DNA of 64,000 bases from Mangifera indica (Eukaryota > Streptophyta > Magnoliopsida > Sapindales > Anacardiaceae): positions 2,790,001-2,854,000 of the forward strand of contig NC_058152.1 in NCBI RefSeq assembly GCF_011075055.1, in the 5' to 3' direction. The position numbers and the translations under genes were made by a program. Below the pieces are notes generated by a model. The model did not search any database. It saw only the letters and a program-made list of their open reading frames with translations, and was not told where the DNA came from. Positions 45,895 through 59,719 of the stretch are shown one piece after another; within the stretch, counting starts at the first letter, position 1; each line of letters opens with the position of its first letter.

Positions 45895-46062
45895 TTTGTA
45901 TTCCCTGTAAATGGTAACAGTGGTATCACAAGCATATATTTAAAAAAATGTAATATTCTTAAAAGGTTTAAACCTGACGGGGAATCCTATGTGCTTATGA
46001 TATATGGTTAGAAAATGGGTTTTATATGACAAGAAGTTTCAAATCTTCCTGAAGATCTCTCC

Positions 46063-46085
46063 GTCCATCCATCCATCCATCCATC
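46063..46085. repeat. (CATC)n microsatellite
   Basis: Five to six CATC units in a row. Confidence 0.9.
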
Positions 46086-46574
46086 AATCAAACTGAAAAA
46101 AGAAGAGAGAGAGAGGTGGTGGGCCGGTTCCATGATTGGGCCGGCCGGTTGGTCCGTTTTGTACACAACCATTACTTTTTTTGCTGTTTTTATGTGTGGA
46201 TGAGAAATATCAAAGTAGCCGTCTGGTGTTTGTGTTTATGGTATTATTGGTAAATAAAATCACTTATCTTAAGCCGGAATTGATTTGATTGATTTCTTCC
46301 TCAATAACCCTCTCCCACTCCCTACTGCCTTTTTCACGCGCGTCACTCACACGCCACCTCCGTTTACCGCAAAAGATATTAAATTTCATTCCAGCAAATT
46401 AGATATATCCGTTCTGAGCGTAAAATAATTTAATAATTTTAAATTAAAAATAAAATAATATTTAATTATATAATAATATTATATATCTATATTTATACAT
46501 TTAAAATTATATATTATTTTATTTTGTTTTTTTATAAATAATTTTATTCTCAATAAAATTATATATATATTCGA

Positions 46575-46745
46575 ATAATATTATATATGTTCATATTGTA
46601 TATATATTTGTATATATACATATCTATCATCATACAATTAGATTTTATTTTATTTTTAATTTAGAATTATTTAATTATATAATAACACATATAAGTGTGT
46701 ATATATATATATTTGTGTATCTAAAATAGATATAAATAATTTTAT
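46575..46745. repeat. Short palindromic MITE copy
   Basis: 'tattatatatgttcatattg' to 'tctaaaatagatataaataa', with the core 'ttatttttaatttagaatta' and 'atcatcatacaattagattt' in the left arm. Confidence 0.65.
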
Positions 46746-48748
46746 TGTATATATTTTTTATTTATAATATAAATGATATGTCACCACATAATTGTATAAT
46801 TTTAAATTAAAGATAAAATAACAACCGATCAAATAATAACATATCATCTGTATATTTAAATTTTATATATATAGAGAGTATTATTCTTTTATAATAAATG
46901 TGTGTAACTTAATTTAAACTGTAAAATTAGATAAAATTATTTAAAGTTATAATTTAGTATGATTTAAGGTAATAAATTTAAAAAAAAGGTTTAAAATTTT
47001 TATTGTTATTTAGATAATTTTTTTAATGAATTAAATTATAAATTATATTTTTTAAAATAAATATATATAATCTATTCGGTAAATTTTTAAATAAAAAGTT
47101 AAATAAATAACTTTTTATATTTATTTGGTTATAATTTTATATATTAATATTTATTTTATATTAAATAAATTATAATTTAATTATTATTTATTAAATATAA
47201 GGTATTTAAAAATAAATTTTATTTATTATATTCAAATCATAACTTAAATTAGATAAAATTATTTTTTAAAATTTGATTTTATTTAAGTTACAATATAAAT
47301 TATTTTGTTTAGTCTAGAATTTTTTCAAATTTTATTTTAGTTCAGTCAAAAAAATTCTTCAAATCACACTGAATCAAACTCAACACATCTTTATATTTCC
47401 CAATAAGTAAAATAATATTATATATATCTATTTTTTATATATAAATATATACACACTTATATATATTATTATATTTTATATATTAATATTTTTAAATTTA
47501 AAATTAGTTAATCACATAATGATAAATATAAATATAATATATTTATGTATTTAAAATAAATATATATAATTTTATTTTATTAAATATACATGTTAATTTG
47601 GCAAAATTATTACATACGTATGAGATTCTATTAGAATATGATAAAACAATAAATTTATATATATTTATTTTAGATATATAAATATATATTATATATTATT
47701 ATATTATTTGATAATTTTAAATTTAAAATAAAATAATATTTAATTATATAATATCACATATAGATATAATAAAATTATGAATATATATTTTTTATATAAT
47801 TTATAAATAAAAATAAAAATATTATTATATTATTAAATAATTTTAAATTAAAAATAAAATAATATTTAATTATATAATTATTTTTATTTTTATATTTAAA
47901 AGAGGTATAAAAAATACGTTGAATAGGGCGTCCAATCCAAATTTACATTAAATGGTGAATCTCTTAATTTTTCCATTTATGTCCTTGTACTCTCAACTCC
48001 AGGTGCCTAATTGGAAAGATAAAAATCCTATCTCTGTCAAATCAATCAGCTAAAAAATGGTTCTTCATGATTGCCCAAGGTGAATTCTACAGATTACACC
48101 TACTCACCCATTATGCAACTGACATTTACATACGGTTCTGTCACCTCATCTCTGTTTTAGCTTTACCCAGCTCAATTTCCCACCCATTCTTCTTCTTTTC
48201 CCATAATACCCTTCTACATGCACAACGTTATTATTATTCTTTAATAACTGATTACTGATTTGGTGCATCTCGCAGCATGATCATATCTTACAACTCGACC
48301 AACTAGATCTAGTTTTATAATTGTGATGTGCAGATTTGAAGATCACATCATTTATATGATTCTGGAGATGAGGTGGGCCAGGTGGATGGAGGATCATTAA
48401 TACTTATACCAGCGCGGAAACATCGGACGGTGTCCATAGAATCTTACTCAAACTGTTGGCAAATCTAGACAATTGTCCCAAAAGGGACCCACCCCAAGGA
48501 TAAAAATATTTTGAAGACCAAATAACAACGTGAGTCATATGGATTCTTATAACATAATTATAACTAATGCTCCATTGATAGCGTAAAAACAATTAAATTC
48601 TTTATATGAAGATGATGGCCATTGACACGTGGCTTAGTGGGCGACGATATTTCAGCCCCCACCTTGTCTCATTATCTTATATTAATATTATTCATGTCGG
48701 ATAGCTTTAACATTATTTCTTATTTTTAAATTACTTGTATTAATGGAA

Positions 48749-49535
48749 GGCCAAAGGACTGTTTTTCCACCCAAAATTTAATATAAAGATAATACATATT
48801 CATCAGATTTAAAAAATTAAAAATTTTATTTTTAAGTTAATTTTTATTAAAAATTAAAGATCAAATCATTATTATCATTAAACCTTACAAATTTTAATAA
48901 AAAAATTAATAATTTTTTCTCAAGATTAAATTTTAAAAAATTCATTTTTTAAACTTTGAGGTTTTCAAATCTATCACAACTCCTCCGACAATGGCAATAG
49001 TCATGGTCGCAGAGCCTCCATTTTCCTCCCTCCTCTTTTTGTTATAATCGACAACGTCTGATGATAGATGCCCAAACATTCACCGACGATGAAACATGAC
49101 AATTGAAAACAAAGAAGCAAATTCGAATTGATGATGAACGACAATAATTTGTTGTGTTTTTCATCAATTTGGCTTCAGAGGAAGACGAATTGTACAACAG
49201 AAGTTTCATCCAGTCTAATTCAATGGAAAACACGATGAATTTGGACAATATGGTTGTGGCTTCTTCATCTTCAATTTGTCATCGTCAAGGCTTCTTCACT
49301 TATGATCGGACTTCATCAACGGTGGCAGTTGGAGAATCGGAGAAAAATGGAGGAGCTAGTGGCCATCCTTGTTGCTATCACAAAAGAAGGGAGAAAAATT
49401 TAGGGATTTAGGTGAAAAAAGTAGCTTTTCAAAGTTGAGGTTGAAGGTGAAATACAAGTTTTCAAAACCAGGGAGAAAATAAGATAAAATTAAATATTTT
49501 TTAATATTATTGATATAATAACGATTTTACCTTTA
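48749..49535. mobile_element. MULE-like fold-back MITE, right end replaced by another MITE
   Basis: It starts GGCCAAAGGACTGTTTTTCC. The right arm can be followed to 'gatataataacgattttacc' and stops at about 49535, where a GGTGTTTG-ended element begins. The terminal GGCC on the right was not found, so the copy is truncated. The frame at 49154-49411 lies in its middle and is not considered a gene. Confidence 0.7.
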
Positions 49536-49537
49536 GG

Positions 49538-49895
49538 GGGTGTTTGATTTAGGTAATGTTTTATTATAAAAATAAAAAAATTATCTTAAAAATAGATTAC
49601 TTAGAAGATTACTGAGTATAAATGATTACTATATTTGATAAAATTTGATAGATATAAATAATTATTGTATTTGATTAAAGGTAATAAAAGATTACTAGTA
49701 AATTATTTTATTTAAATGTCCTTGAATATAATTATTTTTAAATACTTTTTATATTATTTGTCATATTAATTAAAAATAAATTTATTTTTATCTCAAAAAA
49801 TTAATAAACAATAATATAATTATAATAAAATCAAGATTACTTCGGTAATCTTTAAATACCTAAGGTGAAAGTAGTAATCAGATTACCACTTATAT
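49538..49895. mobile_element. A/T-rich MITE, GGTGTTTGG-type family
   Basis: The left end ggtgtttgatttaggtaatg lies directly against the truncated MULE-like element. The interior 'gattactatatttgataaaa' and 'attattgtatttgattaaag' and the right part 'gtagtaatcagattaccact' show the inverted layout of the family. Confidence 0.6.
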
Positions 49896-51959
49896 TACAT
49901 GTCACGACAGCATTGAATGTTACCACCTAAAATTTAAATATTTTTGAACTCAAACTTTAAGGGTGCTCAATTTATTAAGTTTGCACGCTTAAAAATTTTA
50001 ATACGAATTAATTAAAACGATATTATTTTGACTAATACACATCAAAATAATATTATTTTAGTATCAATTCAAACTCAAACTTGAGTCAAATTCGAGTTTG
50101 ACTCCTCTCAGATGAATCGAACTTGAACACTTTTAAAACAAACTCAAATTTAGATGAGTTCAAACTCAGTTCAATTTGAATATAATGTTATCATATATAA
50201 TATATTAATAAATTTGAGAGATAGTTTAAATGATAAAGAAATTCTATGTGTAAGAGATTATGAATTCAAATTTTTTCAATAATAATTAAAAATCGATCAT
50301 TAAACTTATAATTTTATACATTTAGTATGGATAATTAACCTTAAAAAAATAAATTCAATTCGAATAAGATTTTTTTTTTCTGAAGAGCAATGCTAACAGC
50401 AGGCAATTGATTAATAAAATATTTGAGTTATTATAAAAAATTTCAGTTACGTGCTAGCTTTTTCTTTCAGCCCTCCTACGTGTCCCTTTGCCAATTAAGT
50501 TGATACCAATAATTGCGCTGAAAATAACTCAAGGATATGTGGCAAAATGTTATTGAAATTAGATAGGATCAATTATAAAGCAGGATATGGATATTGAGTT
50601 TATGATAATTTAAGATTTTGGGTCATACTGAAGAAAGAAAGAAATAATTAAATTCAACAACATGATTAACGTTGGATGTAATTAAAGTTTAACAAAAGTG
50701 ATAATCCATTTGATTATGATTCCGATACTCAAAATTGGCAAACCTCAAACAGTAATTTGAGTAATTAAAAAAATTTTTAATTTATCTGATTCAGTAATTA
50801 TATAATCATTTATTAAACTTGAGATTTATTTTACTTAATATAATTAATTCTAAGCTCATATAATAATTCGATTCGAATAAAATTTCTCTTATAAAAAAAT
50901 AAATCAAAATTAACGGTTTCATTTGATTTCTAATTTTTTTTAATACGAGACAACTATAATTAAAAGGTATTTTAATAAATTGATATTATATAATTAAATA
51001 TTATTTTATTTTAATTTAAAATTATTTAATTATATAATAATATATTATTATTTATATATATAAAATTATTTTAATAAAATATAAATAAATACATGGGGTT
51101 CAAGTGTATATATATTATAATAATAAAATTATATATATAAATAAGAATATATTATTATATAATAAAATATTATTTTATTTAATAATATTTTATTATTTAT
51201 ACAACGTAACAAATTTTCAGAGAAACCGCCTCTAATGTTGGAAATATATGTAGTACAGACACAATTGTACTGAATTTGAAGAAAATAAAATAAAAAACAA
51301 CAGAAAAGTCATACCTTTGAATAAAATCAAAATAATGCAATTAATTTTATATTATGTATATGGTATATAATTTGACTTATTTAATATTATAATAAATTTA
51401 ATTAAATAATATATATATTTATTTAAATATGATAAATAAAATTTTGAGTATAAATTTTTTATAATAATTTTAAAAAAAATAAATTTTTATATTAATATAA
51501 TAAAATAAAATTAGATTTCATAATAATGATTAACATTTTAATTAATCTGATTTCTAAAATCATACATATATTTTCAAAAAAATGTAAGTACTTAATATGA
51601 TGGTCCCCCAGCCACACACCACACCAAAACCCCCCCACCCAAACAGCCCCACTTCAAACACCTAATAAATGGTCTCAGGCCCTCGATAAAAGACAACCCA
51701 TCTCAAAAATTATCAATAGAAAATTATTTAACGAAAAAACGGAGAAACAAACTGCCAAGATGGTCCTAGTGGGAAGTTGATGGGGATAAAAATCAAGCAT
51801 GATGGCTACAAGGCTTCATGCTGAAATGGGCAAAGCCAGAAATGTAAGCTGGAGGTTGGCTGTTTTATATGCATTTTGCAGCAACAAAAGAAAAAAAATA
51901 ACTTAGCTTATTTTTGTCGAAATGTGATAACTTAGAGAGGCAAAAAATGAAGATGGGGG
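49896..51959. other. Gene desert
   Basis: 49940-50180 has 'gagtttgactcctctcagat' and 'caaactcaaatttagatgag' blocks like those in hAT-type repeats. 50975-51190 holds diverged palindromic MITEs. 51590-51960 is a less AT-rich, C-rich island ('aacccccccacccaaacagc') without a recognised gene. Confidence 0.4.
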
Positions 51960-51968
51960 ACCAAAGAA

Positions 51969-52720
51969 GGCCAAAGGACTAATTCCCACCTGGAGAATGT
52001 TGTTTTCCAAACTCCTATCCTTTAATTTTGAAAATCTCATTTATTTACCTATGAACTAATAAATATGTTAGTTTTAAAAGAAAAATTATTATTTTATCTT
52101 TTTTTCTCATAACTTTTAAAAAAATCACATTTCCTTCCTTAAGGTTTAACTTTAATATCTGGTCATTTCCTCCAATGTCATCTCCAACGATTTCTCTCTC
52201 CCAATAGTTCTTTTTCCTTCGATGGTTTGCCTTAACATCTCTTTTCTTTTCAGAGGTCATGCATCGTTGGTTTGGAAAGATAAATCATCTTCTTAAATGA
52301 AGATGAGATTATCGTCAAACTTGTCTTCTCAGAAGAAGATGAGTTATCTTCTTCTTCCTAGACAACTCATTTTCTTTTGAGAAGATCCCTCGTCTTCTCG
52401 ACTTGAATAGCCAACCAGAGGAGGGAGAGATGACGAGAGAGACATCAACGAAGGAAAAGGAAGCGTCACAAGGGAAAGGCTATCGATGATGGTATTGGAA
52501 ATTGAAAACTAAACCTTAGAGGGAAATATTATTTTTTAAAACTTGATATAAGAGGAAATAATTTGTTTTTAGGGTTTAAAAGAGAAAATGAGATAAAATT
52601 TTAAGAGGTTAAAGTTTCGTTAACTTTAACTATCCATAGATGGGTTAATAGGATTTTTATAATTAAAGAATGAGAATTTGAGAAATCAACAAACTTTAGG
52701 TGGGAATTCGTCCTTTGGCC
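51969..52720. mobile_element. MULE-like fold-back MITE with exact 9-bp target duplication
   Basis: 752 bp from GGCCAAAGGACTAATTCCCA to (inverted) GGCCAAAGGACGAATTCCCA. The 9-bp string accaaagaa stands on both sides (51960-51968 and 52721-52729) without a mismatch. The middle has a GAAGATGAG/CTCATCTTC palindrome. This is the youngest-looking copy in the window and best defines the family's ends. Confidence 0.9.
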
Positions 52721-52734
52721 ACCAAAGAAAAGCC

Positions 52735-54950
52735 AAAACCCTAAGATTTCATGTGGTGGAAAAGGCAACTTCGTTGTAGAGCTCATAAGCTATTTTCACA
52801 TGGCCATACATTGCATTTCCGAAAAAAGCTTAGATGCGAATACGTTTATGAAAACTATGTATATAAACAAATTATGCAAATTTGAGCAATAATTTGTGAA
52901 TGAATGATATGATCATTTACTTTTTATCTCATTTTAAAATTACCAAATTAAATACTATTATATCAAATTATATAAATACATTTGTATAATTTATTTATAC
53001 ATGTTATATCCCTTTTACTTTTATTAGTATAAGGAAACTAAATAAGAGTCACATGATTGGATGTAAGTTGTTTCTAGATCTCAAATACAAACTTTTGTGA
53101 CCTGTCTCATTAGTCACCGTTTGATTCCTTTTCAACAGACATGTATACCTAAATATTACCCTACATCATTCAGTACATCTTCACTCTTTACTTGACACCT
53201 TTCATAAATCCTTACATCAAATAATAACAAAAACCCAGATTTTTAAATATGTATTTCTCTACAAATATTACAATAAATTTGAGATACAAATATGGGATTA
53301 TTTTTTAATTAGGCCTTGGCCAATGGAAACCACTCAATTAATATATGATAAAAAGGGTAGTCGAAGATGATTATAGCCATAAAAACCTAATCTCATTTTA
53401 ATGAAAAAGACATAACAGAATTTGGGGGTACATTGCTGTTAATGCACAATAAAAAGGGTGTCCCCCATTGAAAGGTAAAGTTGGGGCTTTGCCAATTTTA
53501 TCAGTCTTATTTTGGAAACTTTCCTTTTATGGCAGTAGTTGCTTCTAAACTTCTAAATATTATGACCTAACCCAATTTATACAAATTAACAAATTGGTAC
53601 ACAGCCTTAAGAGTAAAGTTTGAGTCTCCCCCTAATTTTATTTTAAATAGATGAAGTTTAAGGGACTTTCAAGCTTAACAAATCAATAAAAGCTTAAACT
53701 AAGAAATTGCTTTATGTTTTTTATTGTCTAGTTTCTCCATAAATCCCAAAGCTCCTGTTGGCAGACAGCAGAGCAGTTGATTCACCCAACCGTGATTGAA
53801 TTTTCTTCCCCACTGGCCTATGGACCACGTCTTGGATTTATCTTATTTTGTCGTTTTTAGGCGTTTTCCTATAGATTGAGTTTCAGGAATCAGGCCCATC
53901 TACTACCTTTATCCAGGCCCATGGGCTGCCTCTAACTTAACTCTATGTTTTTTTTTAAATTATGGTGTCCTTCAACTTGAAAGAGCCTGCCGTTCAGCCA
54001 CTTCGTTGTTAGGCCTACTCCAAGATCCTAACCATGTTGAATGAGCTATTCTGCTCCATATTTAATCGAAACTCACTATCTCATAATGAATAACTAAGTC
54101 GGCATCATGCCTTCCAACCCTCAATCATAATCAAAATAGAGATGGTAATTTAACTCGCAAACCGGGTCTTGAGCCCACCTCTCCCTCTTTACAAAGAGGA
54201 TTTCTCTATGAAGTCGAGTACGAGAATGATTATAATTCTCACAGAAAGTGATAAAACAAGGATAAATATATCTCTAATCTGTGTTCTTTTCCACATATTC
54301 ACTAAAGTATTGTATATTATCTTATTTTTAAAATTTTAAATTATCACAAATATACCCTTACACCTAACAATATTTCATTATTTTTTTAAGTAGAAATAGT
54401 TAGAAGAAAGTGACAAATCTTCCTCACAAAAATGGTGAGGGAAAGGGGAGAAATTTTTCCCACAGGGAGAGAATAAGGATTTCCTATCACCCCTATATCA
54501 AGGACAGAGCAGTAGTGATCAGGAAAGATTTCTTGCAATCGCACCAAATTGCTGCCGAAGCAATTGCAAATGAAGTGACATACAAAATAACTAGAAAATG
54601 CTTTCACAATTAATGGTGAAACCTGTTCAACAAATAAGCTAATCCAAGCTGATCCCAAAATTTGCCGTACATCTTGGGATCTCAACAGCTTTCTATTACC
54701 AACCTTATAGAAAAAGGTTACTGATGAAAAATAAACCGATTGAAATTGCTACTATACAACCAAACACAGATATTCATGAAATGAACAATATAAAAAAACA
54801 ATAGCGGCTTGGCAAGCATGAGAATCAAAGTAATTGAAAAGGACAATTTAAACAAAATATTGCAGATATCTTTATGGTCACACTAGAAAGAAAATTCAAA
54901 ACCAAAAGGATTGACTTCTATTTTTGTGAAAATAAAGTAGGGAAAAATTA
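52735..54950. other. Spacer and 3' flank of the PABP gene
   Basis: Mostly unique-looking DNA of moderate A/T content. Short frames near 54386-54685 overlap each other on both strands and show no family motif. The PABP 3'UTR probably covers about 54700-55027. Confidence 0.45.
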
Positions 54951-55027
54951 ATCTCAACCCAAAACTTATTGCAAAAATTAAAAACTTGCTGTGCTGGAAG
55001 ATGTAGCCATACGCACCCACTAGAACT

Positions 55028-58000
55028 CTAAGAAACAACATTATCATTCAGCGATAATGAGGCCATCCTATCAGTTGGGCTAGTAACCTGCTGCTGCTGA
55101 GCGACATTCCTTAAAACTTCCATTGCCTCAGCAACTTTGGCTTTCAAGGCTTCTGGTGACTCTAGCAAGTGTAAAACCTCAGTCTGGTCCATCTCTAAAA
55201 GCATGCCCGTCACTTTTGCTGCATTGTCATGCTCTAACTGCTCTACAAGAGGGTATAGATGTTCTCCCAGTAACTATATTACAAAAGAAAGAAAAATTCC
55301 CGTGGTCAAAATGTTGATCCATTTTGTATACAATCAAAGCTTTTACAAAACCATTGTCAGCACATAAATATGCAAAATTCCATAAATTCAATTAAAGTCA
55401 GGAACTTACTGTCCTCTGTTGATCTGGTGCTGCATTAGCAAGGGCAGAAGCCAATGCCCCAGTCTGCATAGTAGCATCTCTGAATGGTATTCCACCCATG
55501 TCATATGAGACAGGAAGCATACCTCCAGGTACAGCAGACATAGGAACTTCTGGCATGTTGCGACCAGGAGGGTAGCGGTAGCCACGCCCTCTAGGAAGCA
55601 TCTGTAATTGATTGTAACAATCAAAGAGAGAATATCAGCCAAAAAACTAAATTCATCTGTGAGAAATAGAAGATATTAAATAGATAACTTAATGTACATC
55701 TGGGCTCAATGTATCACACACGAGAACATCTAGATGACAAATTAATGATACCTGTGGCTGCATTAGTGGAATAGGCTGCAGTGCTTGTGGCAGCGGGCCA
55801 GCTCCAGATCGTCTGCCTCCAGGCCGCTGATTCTGCTGACCTGGCTGGACCATTGGCAGAAAAAAGTTTGGCCTCATTCCTGGGACAAGTTGATGCTGAT
55901 ATCCAAATCCAGGCTAACATAAATCACAGAATGGAAAACAAGAGATCAGCTGTTAGGAGCTGAATATAAACTATCAACCTCAAAATAACTAGAAAATGGC
56001 ATCCTAGTCCAGAAATAATATAAAAAGACTGAAGCTCCCTTACACCTCCAGCAATTAATTTTAATAGCATTCAGTGATTCTAAAAGTAGAACGAGGGAAG
56101 CTTAATACCAATGCCATCAAAGAGAGATTACCGCTACAATTGACAACAAGCAACAGACTTGGTTGCTAGAAATCTCTAAATAGACAAAACAAGCTTAAAC
56201 TATAATTAGAAATGGAATGTAGGAGTTGAGAGATTGAAAAGTCAAGTCACAAGAATGAACTCAAAGAGTTGAAGGAGCTGGTATTCATACCGCCATTGCA
56301 TTTCCTTGTAATAATTACCCTTTGGTTAGCAACTTTTAGATCCTCCACAATAAGGGGATAAAATAAAAGATTCATTGCTAATATCTTTATGAAAACCTAA
56401 AATGGTGTAAAACTATAACTGAGATAATATCAGTCATATAAAGCAAAATAATATCCTGTGGGTAGAGACATCCAATGTGTAAAATAACTGAAATAAACTT
56501 GAATGATGAGATAATCAAATTAATAGAAGAGAACCAATTACTTGATGAATGACAGGAGGCCCTTGACCATAGAATACTTGCTGTCCAAGACCTGGAGCAC
56601 CAGGTGGATACATGGGCAAACGAGGGGCAACTGCAGGACCCATAGCAGCAGGACGCATTTGTGAGAACTGTACCTGTGCAAAAGGGCAATGAAAACTCAT
56701 AGTATCATACAACACACTTATTTCATTCTAATAAATATATCACAGTTGATTGGTGCTTAAAAACTGTAAGCCTCCATGAAAAAGCTTTTTCAAAAGAAAC
56801 GAAAACAACAGATGTAATTATATACTTCTGCAGTAGTCAGAAAGGGAACAACCACATTTTAAGTTAGTCACAAAAGTTTACTTCAAATAAAGGTTTCCAT
56901 AACGATCTTGAAAATTTTGCAAACACGAATCAACTGGAAATAGGGGAATAATTTTTTATCAGTTGATTTACCTGCAACCTTGCTCTTCTTTCTTCCTTTC
57001 GCTGTGCAAGAGCAACATAAAGTGGCTTGCTAACAACCATTTTACCATTCATTGCCAAGAGCTATAGGGGAAAAAGGAGACAAGAAAAGTTTAAGAAAGA
57101 AATAAAACAATTCATAAGAAAAAAATAAAGAAAACTATGAAAAAATCTCAACTTACAGCTCGAGATGCTTCCTCAGCAGTTGAAAAGGCAACAAAGCCTG
57201 ATCCTCTACTTATACCATTGGGGTCACGCATAACCTATTAAAGTAAAGAGAGATAGAGAGAGAGTGAGAGACAGAGACAAAGACAAAATATAGGTTCACA
57301 ACTTACTGCATTATATAAATCAGTAAGCTCCAACATACCTTGCACGACGTAATTGTGCCAAACTCTGCGAAAAATTCTTTTAGTTTATCATCAGTGATGC
57401 TATCATCTAGATTTTTAACATATAAATTAAGTCCTTCAAATTTATCCACAGCCTCCTTTAAACTCTGCTCAAACTTCCCTTTCAATTCAACCTCTCTTTC
57501 ATGCTTCTTCTGTGCTTTCCCTACATACCATTCCTTATCATCAAACTTCTTTCCGTTAAGAGCCTCAACAGCTTTAGCTGCATCATCTGGATCCTCAAAA
57601 TTGACAAATCCAAAACATTTGGATTTTCCATCAGCATCTCTCATAACTACAGCACTAGTAATAGTTCCATATTCACCAAAAATTTTCTTTAGATCGTCAT
57701 CAGTTGTTGATTCAGCAAGATTCTTAACATAAACATTATTAAATTTTATCTTCTCCATAGAAGACTCTCTTTCTTGCTTGCGCAGGAAGGGCCCAACAAA
57801 TACTTGCTTATCATTCAATAGCATGCCATTCAGCTTATCAATTGCACTTTTAGCAGACTCCTCATTATCAAATTGCACAAAACCGTACCCTTTTGATTGA
57901 CCAGAAAGATCTGTAGCAATCTTACAAGATAAAATATTCCCAAATGTAGAAAATGTATCATGTAGAGCTTTGTTGTCAATTGACTTGTCCAAATTCTTCC

Positions 58001-59302
58001 ATGACAAAGAAGCCAAAAACAAAGTAGAAAAATTAGTAAAAGTGGTATAATGAATAAAATATGCATATAAACTGCTAAGTTAACAGTTTCTATAATCAGA
58101 CACATGCCATACCTTGATAAATATATTTCCAGCACCACTTTTACGAATCGTGGGGTCACGATAAGAGTACATAATCCTAATTGGCTTCCCATTCAGAGGA
58201 GTAAAATTCAATACATCCAATGCCCTTGCCGCTGTCATTGGTAAAAAAATAAACAATATTAGTTCCAATAAAGCGTAGGAAGACTAATACCAACAATAGA
58301 ACAGAAGTAGCAATATAATTTTAAAAATACATTTTCCTGTTTGTTGCAAGCCAAAAGTCACAAAGAGAGTCACCATTAATCATAGCAATTTCATTTCTTA
58401 GCATTCGCAATGTTTGCATATGCATCCATATCATAACAATCCTAGTTGTTCATTTACAATTTCCTTTTTCTTTTTTTTTTCCCTTTTTGTCAATAATCTA
58501 CAGCAGCAGTGGGCATTTTATGCATATGCAGCATCATTGTTATGTTTTAACTCTTAAGACTTACTAACTCTTCACCAAAGAGAACATCTCCATGCAATCA
58601 AGCCCACAAAAAAAAAAAACCCTCAAGTGCTTTCACCTCCAGTAAATCATATGAAGTTCCCATATAATTCAATTTTCACAGTATTTTCACTAGTAGATGA
58701 TGTGAACGATGGCATAAATGTTAAAAGTGTTCAAGTATCTTATCATACAAAACTATAACCTAACGAATCAGATATGTATTACAATAACAAAAATGGATTT
58801 CTGTAAAATGTAAAACTCATCCTCCATAAAACAAAAAATTGGCATGTGAAATGTTGAACATAACTGGATTAAGCAATGAGTTGGGTTTGTCTTAGATGTT
58901 TTTTCTTTATACATTCGACAAAAAAAATTTCATTTTAAGTCATTATTTCATTACTATTCAAATGCAATTTAAAACAAACAAAGCATTACAGTTTAAACTC
59001 AATTCCCAAAAAAACTAACAGCGTTCAAAGGGAGTAACAAACAAACCATCATGGGGGTTGCTATAATTGACGTATCCATAACCGAGAGAACGGCGAGTGC
59101 TCATGTCTCTACAGACCCGAACAGACATCACTTGACCCACCTGGTTAAAGAAATCATAAAGCTGCGAATCGTTGACATTAGGGTCAAGATCGCCGATGTA
59201 AAGAGCAGTTGACACAAACTGTTGCGCTCCAACGCCTTGGCTTGCAACCCCATTAGCAGCAGCACTTACTGGAGTCTGTGGTTGGACCTGAACCTCAGCC
59301 AT
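55028..59302 (-). CDS. Poly(A)-binding protein (PAB2/4/8 class), four RRMs and MLLE domain
   Basis: Nine minus-strand exons: 59047-59302, 58113-58231, 57339-57995, 57157-57234, 56972-57061, 56542-56673, 55752-55913, 55410-55601, 55028-55273. They total 643 aa. RRM1 is at about 33-110 ([20 protein letters not shown]), RRM2 at about 121-197 ([21 protein letters not shown]), RRM3 at about 212-290 ([19 protein letters not shown]) and RRM4 at about 315-392 ([18 protein letters not shown]). A Pro/Gly/Gln-rich linker follows. The C-terminal MLLE/PABC domain starts near residue 548 ([34 protein letters not shown]). The protein binds mRNA poly(A) tails in the cytoplasm, and its MLLE domain binds PAM2-motif partners, linking tail, translation initiation and mRNA decay. 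Arabidopsis PAB2 and PAB4 are both close; only a tree would tell which. The acceptor before exon 3 (catggaag) is weak but is fixed by the frame FIK|NLDKS. Confidence 0.95.
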
Positions 59303-59451
59303 TGCTTTCCAACAATCAAAGGAACCAAAAAATAACTAAATTAATGAATTAATGATGTTTGCTTTTTTATGTCTATTTGAGAAAAGTTTGAGAGGAGAAT
59401 AAGGATATGGGCAGCACGGCGGCACCGCACCGACTGAGGCAGAGATACTGG

Positions 59452-59460
59452 CTTATATAG
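59452..59460 (-). promoter_or_regulatory. TATA box of the PABP gene
   Basis: Minus-strand CTATATAAG lies about 150 bp upstream of the ATG at 59302, leaving room for a leader of roughly 120 bases. Inferred from sequence. Confidence 0.6.
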
Positions 59461-59719
59461 TCACAAACTTTTCTCTGTGCGGTGAGGAGTAACAGCTGAC
59501 AAGACAAACCCTAATTCAAAATTTTTTATCATCATAATAAATCTAACGGTTTCATACTCTGTTTGGTCCCACGTTTTTACATTTACTATTTTTTAATATC
59601 CGTTTATAATTTAAATTATAATAAAGAGAAGAAAAGATTGAGATTGGATTTTGACATGCCATCTTTTGAACTATAATTTCTTTTAACGAAATTAATGAAT
59701 TTTTTTTTTATTAAACGGT

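Larger units (their letters stand above)
45904..48748. other. Gene desert with palindromic MITEs and two less AT-rich islands
   Basis: The islands at 46050-46380 (with 'gggccggccggttggtccg', near-palindromic) and 47920-48700 look unique and not repeat-like, but no gene is recognised. 46410-47890 is nearly pure A/T, with palindromic MITE copies at about 46575-46745, 46750-46860, 47405-47575, 47650-47770 and 47800-47890. Confidence 0.45.

Noticed and set aside
49154..49411. 85-codon ORF
   Set aside because: Lies in the central part of the MITE at 48749; the codons come from its GA-rich hairpin region.
57340..57732. 130-codon plus-strand ORF
   Set aside because: It lies antisense inside PABP exon 3, whose minus-strand frame is a clear RNA-binding protein. 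It is a shadow.
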